Notes under the pieces: model-generated
The model's database searches: none
Told to the model about the DNA's origin: nothing
The model's input: the letters and a program-made list of their open reading frames with translations, nothing else
Assembly: GCA_963773055.1 (NCBI GenBank)
Contig: CAVYZL010000006.1
Span: forward strand, 1,178,001 to 1,242,000
DNA length: 64,000 bases
Source of the DNA: PALSA-612 sp963773055
GTDB lineage: Bacteria > Actinomycetota > Thermoleophilia > Gaiellales > Gaiellaceae
Direction: 5' to 3'
In this document: positions 24,549 to 33,762 of the stretch, piece after piece
How positions within the stretch are numbered: position 1 is the first letter of the stretch
How the letters are laid out: every line of letters begins with the position of its first letter
Program-made: the position numbers and the translations under genes

Positions 24549-25795
24549 TAGGCCGTCGCGGTCACGGCGAGGCCGGCGGCCTCGCGGAGCGCGTCCGCGC
24601 GGTTCGTCTGCTCCCACGGAAAGCCGGCGTCTTCGCGCCCGAAGTGGCCGTACGCCGCCGTCGGCGTGTAGATCGGCCGCAGGAGATCGAGGTCGCGAAT
24701 GATCGCCGCCGGCCGCAAGTCGAAGTACTCGCGGACGAGCTGCTCGATCCGTTCGACCGGGATCGCCTCCGTTCCGAAGCACTCAACGGAAACGGAGACC
24801 GGATGGGCGACGCCGATCGCGTATGCGACCTCGAGCTCGCAGCGCTCGGCGAGGCCGGCGGCGACGAGGTTCTTCGTCACCCAGCGACCGGCGTAGGCGG
24901 CCGAGCGGTCGACCTTCGTCGGATCCTTGCCGGAGAAGCAACCGCCTCCCTGCCGCGCTGCGCCGCCATACGAGTCGACGATGATCTTGCGCCCGGTGAG
25001 CCCCGTGTCGGCCTTCGGGCCGCCCTCGACGAACTTCCCGGTCGGATTGACGAGCACGAACTCGCGCTCGCCGAGCCGCTTCGGGTCGTAGAGCCCGGTG
25101 GGAAGCTCGGGCTCGAGCACGTGCTCGATGATCGCGGGCTTCATCTCGCCCTCGATGTCGACGCCCTCGACGTGCTGGCTGACGACGAGCAGCCGGTCGA
25201 TCTCGATCGGCTTCGCATGGCCGCCTTCGCCCGCTTCGTAGCGCACGGTGACCATCGCTTTGCCGTCCGGGCAGAGGTACGGCAGCGTGCCTGCCTTGCG
25301 CACCTCGGCGAGCCGGCGGCAGATCCGGTGCGCGAGCATGATCGGCAGCGGCATCAGCTCAGGCGTCTCGATGCACGCGTAGCCGAACATCATCCCCTGG
25401 TCACCTGCTCCGATGAGATCGAGCGGGTCGTCGTCCGACGGGTCCTGCTGCACCTCGTACGCGCGGTCGACACCTCGGGCGATGTCCTTCGACTGCTCCT
25501 GGATCGAGGTGATGACACCGCACGTGTCGGCGTCGAGACCAAGCTCGGAGCTCGTGTAGCCGATCTCACGGATCCGGTCGCGTGCGAGCCGCGGCACATC
25601 GACGTACGTCTCCGTCGAGATCTCGCCGGCGACGACCACGAGGCCTGTCGTGACGAGCGTCTCGCAGGCAACGCGGCCCGCCGGGTCCTCGGCGAGCACG
25701 GCGTCGAGCACCGAGTCCGAGATCTGATCGGCGATCTTGTCCGGGTGGCCCTCCGTGACGGACTCGGAGGTGAAAAGGAACGTTCGTGCTGACAT
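24548..25795 (-). CDS. metK: S-adenosylmethionine synthetase
   Basis: 415 aa. N-terminal FTSESVTEGHPDKIADQISD, ATP motif GAGDQGMMFGY and P-loop-like GGGCFSGKDPTKVDRSAAY (Ala of the usual GGGAFSGKD is Cys). Makes SAM from Met and ATP. ATG start with TAGCCT 9 nt upstream; 57 nt separate it from gpsA, too little for a SAM riboswitch and none is seen. Its stop codon coincides with the edge of repeat A. Confidence 0.97.
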   Translation of the reverse strand: MSARTFLFTSESVTEGHPDKIADQISDSVLDAVLAEDPAGRVACETLVTTGLVVVAGEISTETYVDVPRLARDRIREIGYTSSELGLDADTCGVITSIQEQSKDIARGVDRAYEVQQDPSDDDPLDLIGAGDQGMMFGYACIETPELMPLPIMLAHRICRRLAEVRKAGTLPYLCPDGKAMVTVRYEAGEGGHAKPIEIDRLLVVSQHVEGVDIEGEMKPAIIEHVLEPELPTGLYDPKRLGEREFVLVNPTGKFVEGGPKADTGLTGRKIIVDSYGGAARQGGGCFSGKDPTKVDRSAAYAGRWVTKNLVAAGLAERCELEVAYAIGVAHPVSVSVECFGTEAIPVERIEQLVREYFDLRPAAIIRDLDLLRPIYTPTAAYGHFGREDAGFPWEQTNRADALREAAGLAVTATA

Positions 25796-25804
25796 CGGCC
25801 GGGA

Positions 25805-25810
25805 AGGCTA
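25805..25810 (-). promoter_or_regulatory. -10 element of metK
   Basis: TAGCCT on the minus strand, 9 nt before the metK ATG. Confidence 0.4.
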
Positions 25811-25852
25811 CTGGAACCGGCAGAGGACGCGTTGGCTGCTGGCCGTCAAGGG

Positions 25853-26809
25853 CTACTCGGACTTCGGGAGCCTGCCCATGATCGACGCCGCGAGCTCGTT
25901 GAGGCTTGCTCCGTCGAGCACGGCGCAGACGCCGTTCGTGATCGGCATGTCCGTCTCGAACCGCCGCGCCAAGTCTCGAAGAAGGGGCGCCACGGTCAGT
26001 CCCTCGACGACGTGCCCGATCTCCGCCAGCGCCTCGGCAGGCGACGCACCCCGCGCGATCAGCTCGCCCGCGCGTCGATTGCGCCCAAGCTTGCTCCAGC
26101 ACGTGACCATCAGGTCGCCCATGCCGGCCAGTCCCGCAAACGTCTCGATCCGCGCGCCGGCCGCTTCCCCCAGGCGCGCCATCTCGGCGGTTCCGCGCGT
26201 GATCAGGCTCGCCTTCGCGTTGTCGCCGAGCCGCAGGCCGTCGACTCCCCCGGCCGCGAGCGCGATCACGTTCTTGGCGGCGCCGCAGAACTCGACGCCA
26301 ACGATGTCCGTGTTCACGTAGACCCGGAAGGTCGGCGAGTTGATGAGCTCCTGGAGCCAGACGGCAAGCTCCTCGTCGGCGCTCGCGATCACGGTCGCAG
26401 ACGGAAGGCCGACGGCGACCTCGTCCGCGATGTTCGGACCGGACAGGCACGCGACCGGCCTGCCGCGGACGAGCCTCGAGAGGCGATCGCCGGTCCCCGG
26501 GTCGAACCCCTTCGTCAGGCTCAGCACCGGGCAGGTACCGGGAAGGTCTGCGACGACCTCCGCGAACGCACGACTCGGCACCGCCACGACCGCGAGCTCG
26601 GCGTCGTCGAGCGGTGCGTCCTCGATCAGGGACGGCGTAATGCCGTCGAGCGTGATCGACTCGAGGAAGCGCGGGTTCCGGCCCGTCTCCGCGATCGTCC
26701 GCACCTGATCGGGATCCCGGCAGGCGAGCGTCGTCTCGTGCCCGCGCCCCGCGAGCAGCCGTGCGAACGCCGTTCCCCAGGACCCTGCCCCGACGACCAC
26801 CGCCCGCAC
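25853..26809 (-). CDS. gpsA: NAD(P)-dependent glycerol-3-phosphate dehydrogenase
   Basis: 318 aa, GTG start. Rossmann motif VVVGAGSWGTAFA, SLTKGF, LSGPNIADEVAVGLP, catalytic-Lys segment FCGAAKNVIALAAG, and GLAGMGDLMVTC. Reduces DHAP to sn-glycerol-3-phosphate for phospholipids; plsC is in the same strand cluster. Between repeat B and metK. Confidence 0.96.
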   Translation of the reverse strand: MRAVVVGAGSWGTAFARLLAGRGHETTLACRDPDQVRTIAETGRNPRFLESITLDGITPSLIEDAPLDDAELAVVAVPSRAFAEVVADLPGTCPVLSLTKGFDPGTGDRLSRLVRGRPVACLSGPNIADEVAVGLPSATVIASADEELAVWLQELINSPTFRVYVNTDIVGVEFCGAAKNVIALAAGGVDGLRLGDNAKASLITRGTAEMARLGEAAGARIETFAGLAGMGDLMVTCWSKLGRNRRAGELIARGASPAEALAEIGHVVEGLTVAPLLRDLARRFETDMPITNGVCAVLDGASLNELAASIMGRLPKSE

Positions 26810-26821
26810 GCGGGAGAGTCT

Positions 26822-26990
26822 AAGAGGGTTTGGGGGAACGGTGCTCGTCGCAGGGGCGTGGTCGCCGCCGTGATTGCCAGGACGCAGGGAGCGCCGATAG
26901 TGGGTGAACTATCGGCGCGACCGAGGACGCCGCAAGCACGGCGGCGAGCGCGATTCCGGCGGCTCAGTCACTGTTTCGCCAGACCCTCTT
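26822..26990. repeat. Structured intergenic repeat, copy B
   Basis: About 169 nt between gpsA and der (same strand). Ends AAGAGGGTTTGG… / …CCAGACCCTCTT. Apical stem GCGCCGATAGT / ACTATCGGCGC (26891-26901 with 26908-26918): relative to copy A, two base pairs have changed on both sides, keeping the pairing. A mid stem GCCGCCGTG / CACGGCGGC replaces GACGCTG / CAGCGTC of copy C, again compensated. Confidence 0.85.
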
Positions 26991-26992
26991 CG

Positions 26993-28297
26993 TCACGACC
27001 GGCGGACGAAGTCGATCGACACCGGCACGCCCTCCAGCGCGAACCGGTCGCGCATGCGGTTCTCGACCCAGTATGCGTAGTCGCGTGTCACGAGCCCGGG
27101 GTCGTTGACGAAGAAGCGGTAGCGCGGCGGCCGCGCGGTCGTCTGCGTCCCGTAGAGGAGGTTGAGCCGCTTCCCGCGCCGCGAAGGAGGCTCGCGGTCG
27201 TCACGGAGCTCTGCGAGGAAGCGGTTGAGCTCGGGTGTCGGGAGGCGCGCAGCGTGCTTGTCGTAGAGGTGGCCGATCCGGTCGAGCAGGCGGGCGATCC
27301 CGCGTCCCGACTTCGCGGACGTCGTCAGCACCGGCGGCCGCTGGCGGAGCCGCGCCTCGATGAGCGGCCGCACGTCCTCGACGGAGACGGTCGCCTCGTC
27401 CCACTTGGAGAGCACGACGAGCGTCGAGCACTGGGCCTTCCGCGCGACGTCGGCGACCGCGAGGTCCTGCTCGACGACGCCTTCGGAGGCGTCGATCAGG
27501 ACGAGCGCGATGTCGGCTCGGCTCGCCGCCTCGCGCGCCCGCAGCTCCGAGTAGTACTCGATGCCCTGGCGCTGGCGCCGCTTCCGCCGCAGGCCGGCGG
27601 TATCGACGAGGACGAATGTCCGGTCGTCGGTGCGCAGCACGGTGTCGATCGCGTCACGCGTCGTCCCCGGCACGTCCGACACGATCACACGCTCCTGCCC
27701 GAGGAGAGCGTTCAGCAGGCTCGACTTCCCGACATTGGGCCGGCCGAGCACGGCGACGCGAATCGCCTCCTCGCCGGTCGGCTGTCCCCCACCGCCCGGC
27801 AGACGCTCGAGGATCGCGTCGAGCAGGTCGCCCGTCCCGTGCCCGTGCGCCGCGGAGATCTGGACCGGGTCGCCGAACCCCAGGCGGGCGAGCTCGTGAG
27901 CGAGCTCCGGGCGCGCCGGGTCGTCGACCTTGTTCGCGACGAGCAACACCGGTCGGCGGGAACGGCGGAGGATGTCCGCGAGCTCCTCGTCACCCGGAGT
28001 CACGCCGGCCCGTGCGTCGACGAGGAAGACGACGAGATCGGCCTCATCGACCGCCGCCCTGGCCTGCTCGACGGCGCCCTTCGTGATCGGCGAGGCGTCG
28101 GTGACGTCGACGCCGCCCGTGTCGACGAGCAGGAACCGCTCCCCTGCCCACTCGCAGACGAGCTCCTTGCGGTCGCGGGTCACGCCAGGCGTCTCGTGCA
28201 CGACCGCGGCCCGCGTGGCAGTGAGCCGGTTGACGAGCGTCGACTTCCCGACGTTCGGAAAGCCGACGATCGCCACCGTTCCCTTCAGCTCGTCCAT
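26993..28297 (-). CDS. der: Ribosome-assembly GTPase Der (EngA)
   Basis: 434 aa. Two tandem G domains: GFPNVGKSTLVNRL, DTGGVD, NKVD; then GRPNVGKSSLLNALLG, DTAGLRRK, SKWD; C-terminal KH-like domain from ~350. Required for 50S maturation. ATG at 28297, 11 nt after the cmk stop. Its stop lies 2 nt from repeat B. Confidence 0.97.
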   Translation of the reverse strand: MDELKGTVAIVGFPNVGKSTLVNRLTATRAAVVHETPGVTRDRKELVCEWAGERFLLVDTGGVDVTDASPITKGAVEQARAAVDEADLVVFLVDARAGVTPGDEELADILRRSRRPVLLVANKVDDPARPELAHELARLGFGDPVQISAAHGHGTGDLLDAILERLPGGGGQPTGEEAIRVAVLGRPNVGKSSLLNALLGQERVIVSDVPGTTRDAIDTVLRTDDRTFVLVDTAGLRRKRRQRQGIEYYSELRAREAASRADIALVLIDASEGVVEQDLAVADVARKAQCSTLVVLSKWDEATVSVEDVRPLIEARLRQRPPVLTTSAKSGRGIARLLDRIGHLYDKHAARLPTPELNRFLAELRDDREPPSRRGKRLNLLYGTQTTARPPRYRFFVNDPGLVTRDYAYWVENRMRDRFALEGVPVSIDFVRRS

Positions 28298-28308
28298 GGA
28301 CCGACCCG

Positions 28309-28942
28309 CTACGCGCCGACGCGGAGGCGCACGAGCTCTTCGATCCGCGTCACGACGTCGTCGACGTCGAGGTTGGTCGTATCGATCTGGATCGCGTCCT
28401 CCGCCGGCTCCATGCGAGAGGCGTCGCTCTCGTCACGCAGGCGAAGGTCGGTGGCAAGCGCATCGGCGCCGATCTCTGGCCGCTCCGACTGGCGCCGTCT
28501 CGTCCGGACCTCCTGGTTGGCCGTGAGATAGATCTTCACCTCCGCGCCCGGCGCGACGACCGTGCCGATGTCGCGGCCCTCGATCACGGAGTCCGCGGTC
28601 GCGCCGAGCTCTCGCTGGCGCTCGCGCATCACCTCGCGAACCTCGGGATGGCGTGCCACGACTGGCACGGCGCGGTCGATGCGCGCCTCGCGTATCTCCG
28701 TCGTCACGTCCTCCCCGGCGATCGTCACCGTCCCCCCGACCTCGAGCCCGACGGGATTGGCGAACGCGAGCCGCGCCGAGCGTCTTCCCCTCCTCGAGCG
28801 AGGTCCCCTCGCGGAGCGCGAGCCACGTCAGTGCGCGGTACATCGCCCCGGTGTCGAGGTAGCGCACGCCGAGCCGCTCCGCGAGCAGGCGGGCAACGGT
28901 GCTCTTGCCGGCCCCGGCCGGCCCGTCGATGGCGATGATCAT
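28309..28942 (-). CDS. cmk: Cytidylate kinase, reading frame interrupted by an apparent 1-nt insertion
   Basis: The start MIIAIDGPAGAGKSTVARLLAERLGVRYLDTGAMYRAL… lies in one frame and the rest (…FANPVGLEVGGTVTIAGEDVTTEIREARIDRAV…VIEGRDIGTVV…) in another; the switch falls near 28771-28782. The span is 634 nt, one more than a codon multiple, and removing one G from CTCGGCGCGG yields a smooth KTLARLAFANPVG. The ATG overlaps the aroA stop (ATGA). As cmk is normally essential, a sequence error is the first explanation. Corrected length ~210 aa. Makes CDP/dCDP. Confidence 0.88.
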
Positions 28943-30222
28943 CGTTCGGAGAGAGAGTCGAGAAGCTCGAAGAACCCGGGGAACGATACCGCCGCGGCCT
29001 CTTCGCCCCGGACGCGGACGCCTTCGCTCGAGACGGCCCCGGAGACCGCCCCGAGGATCGCGATCCGGTGGTCGCCCTGCGCGTCGACCGTCCCACCCCT
29101 CGGGCGGGTGGGCACGCCGCGGACGCGAAGGCCGCCGGAGGTCGCCGAGACGTGGATGCCGACCGCACGCAGCGCCTCGGTGACCGTCTCGATGCGATCC
29201 GACTCCTTGTGGCGAAGCTCGCCGGCGCCGCGCACGTTGCTCACGCCGCGGGCCATTCCCGCAGCGAGCGCGAACAGCGGCAGCTCGTCGATCATCCTCG
29301 GGACGTCGCGCGGGCCGACCTCGGTGGCCACGAGCTCGGCGTAGGTGACCTCGACGTCCGCTACCGGCTCGCCGGAGACGAGCCGGCGGTTGTAGAGCGC
29401 GATCCGGGCGCCCATGCGCTCGAGCGCGTCGAGAAGGCCCGTGCGCGCCGGATTGACGCCGACGCCGCGCAGCGTCAGCTCCGAGCCTGGTAGCAGCGTC
29501 GCAGCCACGATCAGAGGCGCGGCGGCCGAGAGGTCCCCTGGCACGTCGATCCGCTCCATGCGCAGGCGGTCGGTCGGATGGATCGTAACGCGGTCGCGCC
29601 CCGTCTCGACGTGCGCGCCCGCGGCGCGCAGCAGCCGTTCGGTGTGGTCGCGCGTCGCGATCCGCTCGATGACCGTCGTCTTGCCCGAGGCGTAGAGCCC
29701 CGCGAAGAGCACGCACGACTTGACCTGCGCGCTCGCGGCTTCCGGCGTGTGCTCGATGCCTGCCAGTTCGCCGCCCTCGACCGTCAGGGGCAGTCGGCCA
29801 TCCGTCGTCGTCACCCCGGCGCCCATCGCCACGAGCGGCGCTGCGATCCGCTCCATCGGCCGCGAGCAGAGCGAGGCATCCCCCGTCAGCGTGAAGGTGG
29901 ACCCCGCCTGACCGGCCAGCAGCCCGGGCAGCAGGCGCGCGAGCGTCCCGGCGTTTCCGCAGTCGATGGGCGCGCCGGGCTCACGCAGGTCGCGAAGCCC
30001 AACACCTCGCACGACGAGCGTCTCGTCCGCCTCGTCGACGGCGACCCCGAGCGCCCTGACCGCGTCGAGCGTCGTCTCGGTGTCGAGAGAACGGCCGAAG
30101 CCGTGGATCGCGACCTCGCCCTCTGTGACGGCGCCGACGAGGAGCGCACGGTGGGAGATCGACTTGTCGCCGGGCAGCTCGGCGGCCCCACGAAGCGCGA
30201 CCGCCGGCTGGATATCCATCAT
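28939..30222 (-). CDS. aroA: 3-phosphoshikimate 1-carboxyvinyltransferase (EPSP synthase)
   Basis: 427 aa from the ATG at 30222, which overlaps the plsC stop (ATGA); an upstream in-frame start at 30279 lies inside plsC and gives an unlikely basic N-terminus. Motifs LPGDKSISHRALL, CGNAGTLARLLPGLLAG, GDASLCSRPM, and RHKESDRI near the end are diagnostic. The LxGDxSxxxRPM and KSxxxR sites look catalytic. Shikimate step six; aroF is two genes upstream. Confidence 0.96.
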   Translation of the reverse strand: MMDIQPAVALRGAAELPGDKSISHRALLVGAVTEGEVAIHGFGRSLDTETTLDAVRALGVAVDEADETLVVRGVGLRDLREPGAPIDCGNAGTLARLLPGLLAGQAGSTFTLTGDASLCSRPMERIAAPLVAMGAGVTTTDGRLPLTVEGGELAGIEHTPEAASAQVKSCVLFAGLYASGKTTVIERIATRDHTERLLRAAGAHVETGRDRVTIHPTDRLRMERIDVPGDLSAAAPLIVAATLLPGSELTLRGVGVNPARTGLLDALERMGARIALYNRRLVSGEPVADVEVTYAELVATEVGPRDVPRMIDELPLFALAAGMARGVSNVRGAGELRHKESDRIETVTEALRAVGIHVSATSGGLRVRGVPTRPRGGTVDAQGDHRIAILGAVSGAVSSEGVRVRGEEAAAVSFPGFFELLDSLSER

Positions 30223-31022
30223 CCCGCCTCGCGATACACCGGGCCGAGCGGCTCCGCGGCCCAATCCTCGTGCGGCCAAGAGGGGCCGTGGGTCCGGAGC
30301 GCGCCACGGCTGCCGATCTGTGCGCTTCGCGGTGCGCCGTCAGGAAGCTCCTCGGGGAAGCGGTCGACGACCGCGTTCGCGGCCTGGCGCCAGAGCCCGA
30401 GGATCGCCTCGTCGACGATCCGCGCTCCCTCCTTGTAGCCGCGACCGTTCCGCCCGAGGCCGCCGAGATCGAGCGGCTCGCCCCAGACGAGCGCGCACGG
30501 CCGACGGTTCCCCATCGACCACTGAAACGTGTCGATGCCGCAAGGCACGACCGGGACGCCCTCCTGGATCGCGACCATCGCTGCCCCGGCATGGCCCGGC
30601 GAGGGATATCCGAATTGCTGCCGGGTGCCCTCCATGAAGAACCCGACCGCGTGCCCCTCGGCGGCGAGCCAGCGCGCTACGCGCAGGGAGTCCCGGTCCC
30701 CTTCACCGCGCCGGACGGCGAAGGCGCCGAGCCAGCGGAGCACCTCGCCGAACACCGGCATGTCGAGCAGCTCGAGCTTCGCCATGAAGTAGATCGAGCG
30801 CCGCGTGAAGATGCCGAGGAAAAGCGGGTCGACCGTCGAGAAGTGGTTTGCGGCGATCACGATCCCGCCGGACGCCGGCACCCGGTCGACGCCGTACGCG
30901 TAGCTCTCCGACAGCGCGCGGGTGAGCGGCGCCACGAACGCGCGCGCGAACACTTGCGTGCGCTCCGGATCCTCGCCCCACAGCTTGTAGAGCCCGAGCT
31001 CGGTCAGTATCGGCCTGGCCAC
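30219..31022 (-). CDS. plsC: 1-acyl-sn-glycerol-3-phosphate acyltransferase family protein
   Basis: 267 aa, GTG start. Acyltransferase block I NHFSTVD (NHx4D) and block III FMEGTRQ (the usual FPEGTR with Pro replaced by Met); PVVPCGI is block IV. The C-terminal ~60 residues after LGGLG are hydrophilic and Pro/Gly rich. Probably makes phosphatidic acid. Overlaps aroA by 4 nt and abuts aroF. Confidence 0.88.
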   Translation of the reverse strand: MARPILTELGLYKLWGEDPERTQVFARAFVAPLTRALSESYAYGVDRVPASGGIVIAANHFSTVDPLFLGIFTRRSIYFMAKLELLDMPVFGEVLRWLGAFAVRRGEGDRDSLRVARWLAAEGHAVGFFMEGTRQQFGYPSPGHAGAAMVAIQEGVPVVPCGIDTFQWSMGNRRPCALVWGEPLDLGGLGRNGRGYKEGARIVDEAILGLWRQAANAVVDRFPEELPDGAPRSAQIGSRGALRTHGPSWPHEDWAAEPLGPVYREAG

Positions 31023-32063
31023 TCACCCGATCGTACGGCCCATCAGCTCGACGATCTCCCCGACGGCGGAGGCGAAGCTCTCGAACTCCGTCGCGGGGAT
31101 CTGCTGCGGGCCATCGCACAACGCCTCCTCTGGCCGGGGATGCACCTCGACGATGATCCCGTCGGCGCCGACGGCCGCGGCCGCACGCGCGAGCGGGAGC
31201 ACGAGGTCCCAGCGTCCTGCTGCGTGGGACGGGTCGACGATCACGGGCAGGTGCGTCTCGTGCTTCAGCACGGCTACCGAGCCGAGGTCGAGCGTGTAGC
31301 GCGTCGAGCGCTCGAACGTCCGGATGCCCCGCTCGCAGAGGATGATCCGCTCGTTCCCTTCCTTCGCAACGTACTCGGCGGCCATCAGCAGCTCCTCGAC
31401 GGACGCTGACGGGCCGCGCTTGAGCAGGACGGGCAGGTCGACACGGCCGATCTCCGAGAGCAGGAGGAAGTTCTGCATGTTGCGCGCGCCGACCTGGATC
31501 ACGTCCGCGACGGCAGCCACGTCATCGAGCTGCCGCGGGTCGAGCAGCTCGGTGACGATCGGCAAGCCCGTCTCGTCCCGTGCCTCGCGCAGGATCGAGA
31601 GCGCTTCGACGCCGAGGCCCTGGAACGCATACGGCGAGGTCCGAGGCTTGAAGGCGCCGCCGCGAAGCATGGTCGAGCCGGCGGCCGCGACCACACGCGC
31701 GGTCTCGAGCGTCTGCTCGCGAGTCTCGACGGTGCACGGGCCGGCTATCAGCCCGAACCAGCCGTCTCCGATCTGCCGCCCGCGCGCCTCGATCACCGTC
31801 GGATCCGCCCGGATCTCGCGCGAGACGAGCTTGTAGGGCTTCAGGATCGGCAGCACCTGCTCGACGCCGGGGTATGCCTCGAGCGGCAGCGTGGCCAGCA
31901 GCTCGCGCTCGCCGATCGCTCCGATCACCGTCGTCCCGCGTCCCCGGGACACGCGCGCGTCCACCCCGACTTCGTGCAGGCGCGCGACGACGTGCTCCGT
32001 CTGCTCGGGCGTCGCGCCGCCCGCCATGACGATGAGAAGCTCGGGTGAGCCATTCTGAGCCAC
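31023..32063 (-). CDS. aroF: 3-deoxy-7-phosphoheptulonate (DAHP) synthase, type I-beta
   Basis: 346 aa from the GTG at 32063 (AGGA about 8 nt upstream). A ferredoxin-like regulatory N-terminus (LLIVMAGGATPEQTEHVVARLHEVGVDARVSRG…) precedes the barrel with IAGPCTVE, GGAFKPRTSPYAFQGLG, VGARNMQNF, LLKRG and DPSHAAGR. First step of the shikimate pathway. Divergent from trpS with only 15 nt between starts. Confidence 0.95.
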   Translation of the reverse strand: MAQNGSPELLIVMAGGATPEQTEHVVARLHEVGVDARVSRGRGTTVIGAIGERELLATLPLEAYPGVEQVLPILKPYKLVSREIRADPTVIEARGRQIGDGWFGLIAGPCTVETREQTLETARVVAAAGSTMLRGGAFKPRTSPYAFQGLGVEALSILREARDETGLPIVTELLDPRQLDDVAAVADVIQVGARNMQNFLLLSEIGRVDLPVLLKRGPSASVEELLMAAEYVAKEGNERIILCERGIRTFERSTRYTLDLGSVAVLKHETHLPVIVDPSHAAGRWDLVLPLARAAAAVGADGIIVEVHPRPEEALCDGPQQIPATEFESFASAVGEIVELMGRTIG

Positions 32064-32066
32064 TGG

Positions 32067-32072
32067 GATAAT
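32067..32072 (+). promoter_or_regulatory. -10 element of trpS (leaderless)
   Basis: GATAAT with a 6-nt spacer to the ATG at 32079; lies within the 15-nt divergent gap to aroF, on the aroF leader. Confidence 0.55.
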
Positions 32073-32078
32073 CCTGCC

Positions 32079-33080
32079 ATGCGCATCTTCTCGGGCATTC
32101 GGGCGTCGGGCGAGAAGACGCTCGGGAACTACTCGGGCGGGTTCCGGCAATACGTTGCGACGCAGGAGCGCGCGGCGGCAGCGGGCGGCGCGGCGTTCTT
32201 CTGCGTCGTCGACCTGCACTCGATCACGACGCCGTTCGAGCCCGAGGAGCTGCACGAGGCGACGCTGTCCGTCTTCTCGTGGCTGCTGGCGACGGGCCTC
32301 GATCCCGAGCGCTCGACGGTGTTCGTGCAGAGCCACGTGCCCGCGCACGCGGAGGCGTCGTGGCTCCTCGGCAGCGCCGCCGCGTTCGGCGAGCTCCGCC
32401 GGATGACGCAGTTCAAGGACAAGGCGGCCGAGCAGGACTTCGTGTCGGCGGGCCTCTTCAACTATCCCGTCCTGATGGCAGGCGACATCCTCCTCTACCA
32501 GACCGACATCGTCCCGATCGGCGACGACCAGCGGCAGCATCTCGAGCTGACACGCGACATCGCCGAGCGCTTCAACCAGCGCTACGGCGAGACGCTCACC
32601 GTCCCCGAGGGCGAGTATCCGGAGCTCGGCGCGCGCGTGAAGAACCTCCAGGAGCCCGAGCGCCTGATGTCGACGACGCGCGGAGCGCCGCAGGGCGTCG
32701 TCCGGCTGATCGACGAGCCGGATGTGGTCAGACGGAAGTTCAAGACGGCCGTCACGGACTCGGGGCGCGAGGTCGTCCACGATCCGGCGGAGAAGGCCGG
32801 GGTGTCGAACCTGATCGAGATCCTCTCCGTCGCGACGGGCGAGACGGTCTCGGAGATCGAGGCCCGCTTTGACGGCCAGGGTTACGGGACGTTCAAGGAC
32901 GAGGTGGGAGAGGCGGTCGTCGAGCTGCTCGCGCCCTTCCAGGAGCGCTACCACGAGCTTCGCGCGGACGAGGCCGAGCTAAGGCGCCTGCTCGCCGCCG
33001 GCGCCGAGAAGGCGTCGACTGAGGCGGCGCCGACTCTCGCGCAGATGTACGAGCGGATGGGGTTCGTCAGGTTGACGTGA
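32079..33080 (+). CDS. trpS: Tryptophanyl-tRNA synthetase, with altered KMSKS loop
   Basis: 333 aa. Class I signature GEKTLGNYSGG (TLGN for HIGH, residues 14-17), DLHSITTP, PIGDDQRQHLELTRDIAERFN. The second catalytic loop reads RLMSTTRGAPQG (residues 195-206) in place of KKMSKSDxNPxG, so the two lysines of KMSKS are missing; similar MST variants exist in some actinobacteria to my recollection. Charges tRNA-Trp. Convergent overlap of 14 nt with rluB. Confidence 0.94.
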   Translation: MRIFSGIRASGEKTLGNYSGGFRQYVATQERAAAAGGAAFFCVVDLHSITTPFEPEELHEATLSVFSWLLATGLDPERSTVFVQSHVPAHAEASWLLGSAAAFGELRRMTQFKDKAAEQDFVSAGLFNYPVLMAGDILLYQTDIVPIGDDQRQHLELTRDIAERFNQRYGETLTVPEGEYPELGARVKNLQEPERLMSTTRGAPQGVVRLIDEPDVVRRKFKTAVTDSGREVVHDPAEKAGVSNLIEILSVATGETVSEIEARFDGQGYGTFKDEVGEAVVELLAPFQERYHELRADEAELRRLLAAGAEKASTEAAPTLAQMYERMGFVRLT

Positions 33081-33759
33081 CGCGGCGAAGCTCGGCGACC
33101 TCGTCCCGCGTCAGCTCCCGCCACTCCCCCACGTCGAGCCGATCGAGGTCGAGGCCCGCGTAGCGGCTCCGGTGGAGTCGGTCGACGGGATGGCCGACGG
33201 CCTCGCACATCCGCTTCACCTGCCGCTTTCGTCCCTCGTGGAGCGTCAGCTCGAGACGCGACGGGCCGAGGAGGCTCACCGTCGCAGGCGCGGTGCGGCC
33301 ATCTTCGAGCTCAACGCCCTCCGCCAGCGCGCGCAGGGCGGCGGCGTCGGGCTCGCCCTCCACCTCGACCTCGTAGACCTTGTCGACCTCGTAGCGCGGG
33401 TGCGCGAGCCGATGCGCGAGGGCGCCGTCGTTCGTCAGCAGGATCGCGCCCGTCGTGTCGGCGTCCAGGCGGCCGACAGGCACGACCCGGACGCCCGCGT
33501 CGACGAGGCCGACGACCGTCGGGCGGCCGTGCGGGTCGCTCGCCGTGGTCACAACACCGGCCGGCTTGTGCAGCAGCACGTATGCGAGCTTCTGGCGTAG
33601 GACCCGGTCGCCGTCGACCTCGACGACGTCCTCGTCCGTCACGAACGAGTCGAGCCGCCCTGGCTCGCCGTTCACACGCACGCGGCCATCCTTGATCAGC
33701 GCGTCCGCCTTTCGCCGCGACGCGACGCCCGCGCGGGCGAGGTACGCATTCAGGCGCAT
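33067..33759 (-). CDS. rluB: RluB/RsuA-family pseudouridine synthase
   Basis: 230 aa. S4 RNA-binding domain (MRLNAYLARAGVASRRKADALIKDGRVRVNG), then the catalytic VGRLDADTTGAILLTNDG with the invariant Asp, RYEVDKVYEVEVEG, LHEGRKRQVKRMC. Modifies 23S (or 16S) rRNA; RluB, E, F and RsuA cannot be told apart here. Downstream of repeat C in transcription order; in other genomes the gene follows scpB. Confidence 0.92.
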   Translation of the reverse strand: MRLNAYLARAGVASRRKADALIKDGRVRVNGEPGRLDSFVTDEDVVEVDGDRVLRQKLAYVLLHKPAGVVTTASDPHGRPTVVGLVDAGVRVVPVGRLDADTTGAILLTNDGALAHRLAHPRYEVDKVYEVEVEGEPDAAALRALAEGVELEDGRTAPATVSLLGPSRLELTLHEGRKRQVKRMCEAVGHPVDRLHRSRYAGLDLDRLDVGEWRELTRDEVAELRRVTST

Positions 33760-33762
33760 GCT

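Noticed and set aside
25796..25852. SAM riboswitch upstream of metK
   Set aside because: Only 57 nt lie between gpsA and metK, without the needed aptamer core; a -10 sits close to the start.
24430..26950. Similar peptides (IARTQGAPIV…) encoded in two places suggested a small repeated gene
   Set aside because: Both lie inside repeat copies A and B; the similarity comes from the repeat DNA. Starts lack ribosome sites, frames are not kept in copy C.
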